A DNA stretch of 64,000 bases from Protonemura montana (Eukaryota > Arthropoda > Insecta > Plecoptera > Nemouridae), in assembly GCA_947568835.1 (NCBI GenBank), contig OX387611.1, positions 3,290,001-3,354,000 of the forward strand. Direction: 5' to 3'. Position 1 is the stretch's first letter, and each line of letters begins with the position of its first letter. The notes beneath the pieces were generated by a model that was given only the letters and a program-made list of their open reading frames with translations, did no database searches and had not been told where the DNA came from. The translations under genes and the position numbers were made by a program. This document shows, one piece after another, positions 56,212-64,000 of the stretch.

Positions 56212-59200
56212 ATGGTTAACATGTCAATAATCACGAATTCCTTGTGTTTTGTGTTTCTTTGCCAACTTGTGGCTGCCAATCAAACAACCGATGACCTGAA
56301 CTTTCCACCGAGTAGCACCAGGGCAGAATCAGCTCCCGTTGCTACGACGACTACGCCAGAACCTGGTAAATATCATCGCCACTTAACTATTTACAATTCA
56401 AATAGTTTAATAAATGAATTTGAAAAAAATAATGCAGCCAAAGTCTGCCAGTCGAACACGTGAAATTTGCACTGGGGCAGAGTCACATGCCCAGTCAAAC
56501 ACGTGAAAGTTGCACTGAGACAGAGTCACATGCCCAGTCGAACACGTGAAAGTTGCACTGGGACAGAGTCAGTTGCCCAGTCGAACACGTGAAAGTTGCA
56601 CTGGGACAGAGTCACATGCCCAGTCGAACACGTGAAAGTTGCACTGGGACAGAGTCACATGCTCAGTCGAACACGTGAAAGTTGCACTGGGACATAGTCA
56701 CATGCCCAGTCGAACACGTGAAAGTTGCACTGGGGCAGAGTCACGTGCCCAGTCGAACACGTGAAAGTTGCACTTGGACAGAGTCACATGCCCAGTCGAA
56801 CACGTGAAAGTTGCACTGGGACAGAGTCACATGCCCAATCGAACACGTGAAATTGCACTGGGACAGAGTCACATGCCCAGTCGAACACGTGAAAGTTGCA
56901 CTGGGACAGAGTCACATGCCCAGTCGAACACGTGAAAGTTGCACTGGGGCAGAGTTACATGCCCAGTCGAACACGTGAAAGTTGCACTGGGGCAGAGTCA
57001 CATGCCCAGTCGAACACGTGAAAGTTGCACCGGGGCAGAGTCACATGCCCAGTCGAACACGTGAAAGTTGCACTGGGACAGAGTCACATGCCCAGTCGAA
57101 CACGTGAAAGTTGCACTGGGACAGAGTCACATGCCCAGTCGAACACGTGAAAGTTGCACTGGGACAGAGTCACATGCCCAGTCGAACACGTGAAAGTTGC
57201 ACTGGGGCAGAGTCACGTGCCCAGTCGAACACGTGAAAGTTGCACTTGGACAGAGTCACATGCCCAGTCGAACACGTGAAAGTTGCACTGGGACAGAGTC
57301 ACATGCCCAATCGAACACGTGAAAGTTGCACTGGGACAGAGTCACATGCCCAGTCGAACACGTGAAAGTTGCACTGGGACAGAGTCACATGCCCAGTCGA
57401 ACACGTGAAAGTTGCACTGGGGCAGAGTCACGTGCCCAGTCGAACACGTGAAAGTTGCACTTGGACAGAGTCACATGCCCAGTCGAACACGTGAAAGTTG
57501 CACTGGGACAGAGTCACATGCCCAATCGAACACGTGAAAGTTGCACTGGGACAGAGTCACATGCCCAGTCGAACACGTGAAAGTTGCACTGGGACAGAGT
57601 CACATGCCCAGTCGAACACGTGAAAGTTGCACTGGGGCAGAGTCACATGCCCAGTCGAACACGTGAAAGTTGCACTGGGGCAGAGTCACATGCCCAGTCG
57701 AACACGTGAAAGTTGCACCGGGGCAGAGTCACATGCCCAGTCGAACACGTGAAAGTTGCACTGGGACAGAGTCACATGCCCAGTCGAACACGTGAAAGTT
57801 GCACTGGGACAGAGTCACATGCCCAGTCGAACACGTGAAAGTTGCACTGGGACAGAGTCACATGCCCAGTCGAACACGTGAAAGTTGCACTGGGGCAGAG
57901 TCACATGCCCAGTCGAACACGTGAAAGTTGCACTGGGGCAGAGTCACATGCCCAGTCGAACACGTGAAAGTTGCACCGGGGCAGAGTCACATGCCCAGTC
58001 GAACACGTGAAAGTTGCACTGGGACAGAGTCACATGCCCAGTCGAACACGTGAAAGTTGCACTGGGACAGAGTCACATGCCCAGTCGAACACGTGAAAGT
58101 TGCACTGAGACAGAGTCACATGCCCAGTCGAACACGTGAAAGTTGCACTGAGACAGAGTCACATGCCCAGTCGAACACGTGAAAGTTGCACTGAGACAGA
58201 GTCACATGTCCAGTCGAACACGTGAAAGTTGCACTGGGACAGAGTCACATGCCCAGTCAAACACGTGAAAGTTGCACTGGGGCAGAGTCACATGCCCAGT
58301 CGAACACGTGAAAGTTGCACTGGGACAGAGTCACATGTCCAGTCGAACACGTGAAAGTTGCACTGGGACAGAGTCACATGTCCAGTCGAACACGTGAAAG
58401 TTGCACTGGGGCAGAGTCACATGCCCAGTCGAACACGTGAAAGTTGCACTGAGACAGAGTCACTTGCCCAGTCGAACACGTGAAAGTTGCACTGGGACAG
58501 AGTCACATGCCCAGTCGAACACGTGAAAGTTGCACTGGGGCAGAGTCACATGCCCAGTCGAACACGTGAAAGTTGCACTGGGGCAGAGTCACATGCCCAG
58601 TCGAACACGTGAAAGTTGCACTGGGACAGAGTCACATGCCCAGTCGAACACGTGAAAGTTGCACTGGGGCAGAGTCACATGCCCAGTCGAACACGTGAAA
58701 GTTGCACTGGGACAGAGTCACATGTCCAGTCGAACACGTGAAAGTTGCACTGGGACAGAGTCACATGTCCAGTCGAACACGTGAAAGTTGCACTGGGACA
58801 GAGTCACATGCCCAGTCGAACACGTGAAAGTTGCACTGGGTCAGAGTCACATGCCCAGTCGAACACGTGAAAGTTGCACTGGGACAGAGTCACATGCCCA
58901 GTCGAACACTTGAAAGTTGCACTGAGACAGAGTCACATGCCCAGTCGAACACGTGAAAGTTGCACTGGGACAGAGTCACATGCCCAGTCGAACACGTGAA
59001 AGTTGCACTGGGGCAGAGTCACATGCCCAGTCGAACACGTGAAAGTTGCACTGGGACAGAGTCACATGCCCAGTCGAACACGTGAAAGTTGCACTGGGAC
59101 AGAGTCACATGCCTAGTCGAACACGTGAAAGTTGCACTGGGACAGAGTCACATGCCTAGTCGAACACGTGAAAGTTGCACTGGGACAGAGTCACATGCCT

Positions 59201-62078
59201 AGTCGAACACGTGAAAGTTGCACTGGGACAGAGTCACATGCCCAGTCGAACACGTGAAAGTTGCACTGGGACAGAGTCACATGCCCAGTCGAACACGTGA
59301 AAGTTGCACTGGGGCAGATTCACATGCCCAGTCGAACACGTGAAAGTTGCACTGGGACAGAGTCACATGCCCAGTCGAACACGTGAAAGTTGCACTGGGA
59401 CAGAGTCACATGCCCAGTCGAACACGTGAAAGTTGCACTGGGACAGAGTCACATGCCCAGTCGAACACGTGAAAGTTGCACTGGGACAGAGTCACATGCC
59501 CAGTCGAACACGTGAAAGTTGCACTGGGACAGAGTCACATGCCCAGTCGAACACGTGAAAGTTGCACTGGATTATAGTGGCGTGCCCCGGGTCAGCCAGT
59601 CAAGTACGCCAGTAAGACTTTTTAAAAACCAGTGCATGGTTCCACAGCGTTAACACCGTCTAAGAACGCCAGTGAAACGCCTCAGGACTGGCGACCGCAC
59701 TTTAAGGCGCCCGTCAGAGGCGAGAACAACATTTTCTTTACGGAAACCTCTTGTTTCGCCGAACCCCTTCACTTCGCCGACTTCGAACCTCGACTGGTGC
59801 TAAGCCAGATGTCCGCATGCGCAATCGAGTCCACAGCACGTGCGAACCCCACCGCCTCGATCTACCTGTTGTATACCTGTCGGCTCTACCCAGAGAGTGT
59901 AGCGCGCTCGAGCAACATGGTGAGCCTAGTCTAGAAGAGATTGAAGATTTATCACTCATTTAGAAAGCCAATAGACAGTGCCATATAAGCAGCCAACACA
60001 GTGTGTCAAAGTGACAAGGCTTAGTGGTGGCCGGTCCTTGGTACTGTTGGACAGGAGCAGCCAACACAGTGTGTCAAAGTGACAAGGCTAAGCGGTGGCC
60101 GGTCCTTGGTGCTGTTGGACAGGAGCAGCCAACACAGTGTGTCAAGTGACAAGGCTAAGCGGTGACCGGTCCTTGGTGCTGTTGGACAGGAGCAGCCAAC
60201 ACAGTGTTACAAAGTGACAAGGCTAAGCGGTGACCGGTCCTTGGTGCTGTTGGACAGGAGCAGCCAACACAGTGTGTCAAAGTGACAAGGCTAAGCGGTG
60301 ACCGGTCCTTGGTGCTGTTGGACAGGAGCAGCCAACACAGTGTGTCAAAGTGACAAGGCTAAGCGGTGGCCGGTCCTTGGTGCTGTTGGACAGGAGCAGC
60401 CAACACAGTGTGTCAAAGTGACAAGGCTAAGCGGTGGCCGGTCCTTGGTGCTGTTGGACAAGAGCAGCCAACACAGTGTGTCAAAGGGACAAGGCTAAGC
60501 GTTGGCCGGTCCTTAGTGCTGTTGTACAGGAGCAGCCAACACAGTGTGTCAAAGTGACAAGGCTAAGCGGTGGCCGGTCCTTGTTGCTGTTGGACAGGAG
60601 CAGCCAACACAGTGTGTCAAAGTGACAATTGGCTAAGCACCCCCTACTTTTTCAGATCGGTAGTTTGTTCTTGCTCCCCAACACGTTTGTCTGGTACACG
60701 TATGTCGCCGAATTGTTCGCCAACTCGCCGCTGCGCGCGCTGCCTGACCGCATGCGCAGCGCGCAGTATCCGAACCACGACGCCAGCGACTTGCTGCGCG
60801 TGCTCGTGCTCTGGAAATACGGGGGCGTTTACCTCGACTTGGACGTCGTCGTGATGAGGTGAGCTTCTCTGGTGAGCTTCTAACCAATTGAGTCACTTGG
60901 ACACATTGTTAACTTTTAGAGGCTCAGAGTGTATTTGATGAGAGTGACTGATCTCCAAGGAGTAAAACCAAGAGGCTGATGTTAGTGTGGTATGAATTGA
61001 GTTGATTTTGAAAGACCTGTCATACCCGCACAGATCGTTTGATGACCTACCCAGCAACTTCATCGGACTGAACGGCCCGGGTGAAGTCACGAGCGGAGTC
61101 CTCGGGTTCGGCGTGGACGAGGTGGGCCACGAATTGGCCGCCGAGTTGCTCGAGGAGGTTCGCTCGACTTACGACGGACGAGAGCACTACGCGTACAACG
61201 GACCGGCGGCCGTCTTAAGATGGTTGTCGAGGAGGTGCGGTTACAAGGAGAGTCGCTTCGAGGTAACCACTTGTAAAACTGCTCATCAGTTAAGTTATAG
61301 TCTTGTGAAAACTGATTTGAATTGTGTGGGTAATTTATTTATTAGGAACACTAATACCCTCTCTTTTGAGATTCGTCATTCTTATCAAATGCACTAAAAT
61401 CCTTTCAACAAACCATCTGTCCAAGTAGCTCAATTGGTATAACAACACCCGCGACAGGTGGAGATCGGGGTCCAAGTAGCTCAATTGGTTAGAGCAACAC
61501 CTGCGACAGGTGGAGATCGGGGTCCAAGTAGCTCAATTGGTTAGAGCAACACCAACGACAGGTGGAGATCGGGGTCCAAGTAGCTCAATTGGTTAGAGCA
61601 ACACCCACGACAGGTGGAGATCGTTTAGGCATCAATTTTTGAGAGGGTAGCAGTGTCCATAATAACAAAAATAGCGATAACCTTCCAGGACACCTCTTCC
61701 CCGATCGCTGTCACTCACAACCTAGTCACGCAAGACTGCGGGGGCATGTCCCTCCTGGCGGCACCTGTACTCTACCCGATCTACTTCCGGCACACATCGC
61801 TACTCTACGACGAGCGTGCGAGCGACGAGGTAATGTCCGCCACGCGAATGTCGACCGCCGTGCACTTATACGCGTCGACAGCCAAGTTAGCGAGTCACCG
61901 TTGCGTGCGCAAACATTCCCAGCAGCCGGCGATGTTACTTCAGCGTAAGCACTGTCCTGTCGTTCACGTGCACGCACCGCTTGCCTATCAGTGTGCGTCC
62001 AATAGTGGCATTTACCTCGTTAGTAGCACGTCAGCGATGTACGTGGCTTGCTTTTTGGTTAGATATGGACAATTGTAA
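56212..62078 (+). CDS. A4GALT-type alpha-1,4-glycosyltransferase, 5 exons
   Basis: Exons 56212-56365, 59633-59919, 60656-60858, 61034-61262 and 61689-62078 join in phases 1,0,2,0 to give 420 aa. The N-terminus has a hydrophobic stretch (SLCFVFLCQLVAA) fitting a signal anchor, then a Thr/Pro stem. Exon 2 carries NNIFFTETSC and MSACAIESTARANP; exon 3 YPNHDASDLLRVLVLWKYGG followed by VYLDLDVVVMR, with the DxD metal/nucleotide-sugar motif; exon 4 DDLPSNFIGLNGPG and YAYNGPAAVLRWL; exon 5 the LYPIYF and AVHLYASTAK segments and HCP near the end. Family members add Gal or GalNAc in alpha-1,4 linkage to glycolipids in the Golgi; insects have alpha4GT1/2. The exon 2 start is uncertain (59633 or 59647, both in phase). 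Every larger intron holds a different repeat. Confidence 0.88.
56448..59572 (+). repeat. Minisatellite, 43-bp period, one CACGTG per unit
   Basis: About 72 units containing AGTTGCACTGGGACAGAGTC and ACATGCCCAGTCGAACACGT. Every unit carries the E-box palindrome CACGTG (one unit has CACTTG). Ordered variants (TTGGACAG, CCGGGGCAG) recur in blocks, e.g. 215 bp (five units) apart near 57243 and 57458. Fills A4GALT-like intron 1. Confidence 0.93.
59990..60632 (+). repeat. Minisatellite, 68-bp period (in A4GALT-like intron 2)
   Basis: About 9.5 units of the 5800-7504 family, stopping about 23 bp before exon 3. Confidence 0.92.
60884..60985 (-). mobile_element. Fragment of the tRNA-core/TIR element
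   Basis: Minus orientation end: AACCAATTGAGTCACTTGGA then AGTGTATTTGATGAGAGTGA and AGTAAAACCAAGAGGCTGA, matching 14070-14160. Lies in A4GALT-like intron 3, only about 50 bp before exon 4. Confidence 0.65.
61423..61660 (+). mobile_element. tRNA-core/TIR element, fourth copy
   Basis: Four 52-bp tRNA-like units, then ATCAATTTTTGAGAGGGTAG and CATAATAACAAAAA, the diverged right end. The final B box is deleted. Its right end lies about 30 bp before A4GALT-like exon 5. Confidence 0.75.
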
Positions 62079-62104
62079 CGAATATCTTCAGTAATTATTA
62101 ATTT

Positions 62105-62110
62105 AATAAA
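62105..62110 (+). promoter_or_regulatory. Poly(A) signal AATAAA of the A4GALT-like gene
   Basis: AATAAA 27 bp after the stop codon; position fits a very short 3' UTR. Confidence 0.55.
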
Positions 62111-62245
62111 TGATTCATTGGTTTGTGAGGCTAAACGGCGCTCTATTTTGGCAACGTGCCATGTGGCACTGGTCTTATGGCGTTGATGAATGAGTGAATG
62201 ATGATGAACCTAACCTAGACCAAATGGGATAAATAACAAGTGGGA

Positions 62246-63062
62246 TAAATACTTCCCACTGATGCTCTGTAGTTGAACATATATACTTCCCACTGATGCT
62301 CTGTAGTTGAACATATATACTTCCCACTGATGCTCTGTAGTTGAACATATATACTTCCCACTGATGCTCTGTAGTTGAACATATATACTTCCCACTGATG
62401 CTCTGTAGTTGAACGTAAATACTTCCCACTGATTCTCTGTAGTTGAACATATATATCCACTGATGCTCTGTAGTTGAACATATATACTTCCCACTGATGC
62501 TCTGTAGTTAAACATATATAGTACTTCCCACTGATGCTCTGTAGTTGAACATATATACTTCCCACTGATGCTCTGTAGTTGAACATATATACTTCCCACT
62601 GATGCTCTGTAGTTGAACATATATACTTCCTACTGATGCTCTGTAGTTGAACATATATACTTCCTACTGATGCTCTGTAGTCGAACATATATACTTCCTA
62701 CTGATGCTCTGTAGTTGAACATATATACTTCCCACTGATGCTCTGTAGTTGAACATATATACTTCCTACTGATGCTCTGTAGTTGAACATATATACTTCC
62801 TACTGATGCTCTGTAGTCGAACATATATACTTCCTACTGATGCTCTGTAGTTGAACATATATACTTCCCACTGATGCTCTGTAGTTGAACATATATACTT
62901 CCTACTGATGCTCTGTAGTTGAACATATATACTTCCCACTGATGCTCTGTAGTTGAACATATATACTTCCCACTGATGCTCTGTAGTTGAACATATATAC
63001 TTCCCACTGATGCTCTGTAGTTGAACATAAATACTTCCCACTGATTCTCTGTAGTTGAACAC
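62246..63062 (-). repeat. Minisatellite, 34-bp period
   Basis: About 24 units containing ACTTCCCACTGATGCTCTGT and AGTTGAACATATAT. Stop-free in minus frames, giving false ORFs with a YRASVGSIYVQLQS-type repeat. Downstream of the A4GALT-like gene. Confidence 0.93.
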
Positions 63063-63591
63063 AGTGGTTAATTTGTGCGTAAACTCACGTAAACTCCGTT
63101 TATCTACCTATTTTCATGCGTAAACCCCGTTTACTCACCTTCCCTATTCCTATACCAGTAACCGCAGTAGCCCGTGTAAATGATGTGATTTCTAACAATC
63201 GTGTAAGCCAAAACAATATTTTTAATACCAACATGCTTCAATAGCAAGAAAAACCGAGTTTTATGTTATGTCTAACTCTAAGGTTTGTAGCAATAACTGA
63301 GATTCACGCGAATGCATCGAGGAGCTCCTAGCATCGTTACATAGTATTCCTAGCTGTGCGCGAGCCGCAACCCTTTGATAGGCAGCGCCGACGAAACAAA
63401 GCCAGCGTTCGGACCAACATTTTCCGAAAACTTAAAAGCTAAACTTTCAGAAAAATTTCACCTTTTTTCCTGGGACACAGCTTCAAATTTTTCATCCCCA
63501 CTACTCCCATTTATTTAGTAAAAAATCTCTCAATCATGCAGTCGCGATGCTTTCTTAAACCGAGGAAGTTGCGTTCTTTTCATCGGCCAAC
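63063..63591. other. Unique region, possible 5' flank of a gene at 63592
   Basis: Non-repetitive; no coding exon recognised. Contains a run of pyrimidines and a GC-rich patch near 63360-63410. Confidence 0.3.
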
Positions 63592-63808
63592 ATGCCGCTA
63601 GGGAAGCGCGGGGTCGACGCTGGTGGGTCGGGCTCACACTCAAACAGTAAATCCAAAATTACTTGTTTTTTTACTCAAGTTAATGCAGTAAGTGTAGTTG
63701 ATGTCAATGCAAGTTCATGTTCTTCGGCAACTGGGAATGGTCGAGATGCAGAGACGTCGTTGCCCGAAAGAGAAATCGCCATGGTCCAGAATAGTATGGT
63801 TCTCGAAG
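63592..63808 (+). CDS. Possible first coding exon of an unknown gene
   Basis: ATG 63592 opens 72 codons that run into the donor CGAAG|GTAATT in phase 1. The protein starts MPLGKRGVDAGGSGSHSN and then has KSKITCFF, which resembles a PIP-box (x-x-I-x-x-F-F), although the leading Gln is missing. Low-complexity Ser/Gly/Asn-rich. No following exon is visible before the window ends, so this is tentative. Confidence 0.4.
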
Positions 63809-64000
63809 GTAATTCAATTATGATAGTATAAACGTAGAATAAAATAAATAGAACTACGCACTTGACACTGCCCTGTGAGCTGTGAAATTGCCCATGGTAT
63901 ACATATCGGTAAATAGGTTAATGGTGTAAAAGCGCACCAAGGGCTGGCTACCGCCTGCCCACACGCTCTCACGATCTTGCGAAGAACGATATACATAATA

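Noticed and set aside
56448-59572. CRISPR-like regularly repeated DNA
   Set aside because: Units are contiguous with no unique spacers, and the host genome is eukaryotic. The same applies to all other arrays.
62175-63062. Minus ORFs with YRASVGSIYVQLQS repeats
   Set aside because: Stop-free translation of the 34-bp minisatellite downstream of the glycosyltransferase gene.

Overview
The window looks like nuclear DNA of an insect. Support: spliced genes with canonical GT-AG introns; a block of (CCTAA)n, the complement of the insect telomere repeat TTAGG; 5S- and tRNA-derived repeats; a gypsy-like LTR element; and proteins that match animal families (clathrin light chain, BORCS7, SWEET/slv, A4GALT-type glycosyltransferase, tetraspanin, TTC36). 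I cannot name the species. No bacterial operon, CRISPR array or viral genome is visible.

Most real genes are split into short exons that simple ORF calling misses. I rebuilt them from protein-family similarity plus matching splice phases. Left to right: (1) a proline/glutamine/asparagine-rich, probably secreted repeat protein (minus, exon 2027-4523, possible first exon 5484-5501); (2) a TTC36 homologue (minus, 3 exons, 8397-10645, 179 aa); (3) a tetraspanin (minus, 6 exons, 12553-29877, 274 aa) whose introns hold about 13 kb of satellite-type repeats and an LTR retroelement; (4) BORCS7 (minus, 3 exons, 30699-31283, 105 aa); (5) clathrin light chain (plus, 33557-43301, five constitutive exons and two candidate cassette exons); (6) two small unknown genes (minus, 46583-46987 and 47326-47999); (7) a SWEET sugar transporter (plus, 5 exons, 49604-51427, 217 aa); (8) an A4GALT-like glycosyltransferase (plus, 5 exons, 56212-62078, about 420 aa); (9) a possible first exon of an unknown gene at 63592-63808.

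The rest is dominated by tandem repeats. Adding the spans by eye gives roughly 28 kb of 64 kb. Periods measured in the sequence are 26, 34, 37, 38, 43, 46, 47, 52, 57, 67, 68, 70, 91, 95 and 114 bp, and nearly every large intron carries its own family. At least two families descend from Pol III genes: a 52-bp tRNA-like unit (A box plus half a B box, inside an element with terminal inverted repeats) and a 91-bp unit derived from the 3' half of 5S rRNA. The 47-bp satellite in the tetraspanin intron has higher-order structure and is interrupted by a 3,043-bp LTR element with identical LTRs and an AGGT duplication. A separate 1,198-bp element with CACTG-type ends sits in a 5S-derived array and is flanked by a CAG duplication.

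The genes do not form a pathway. They appear to be ordinary, unrelated housekeeping or membrane-traffic genes embedded in repeat-rich DNA.
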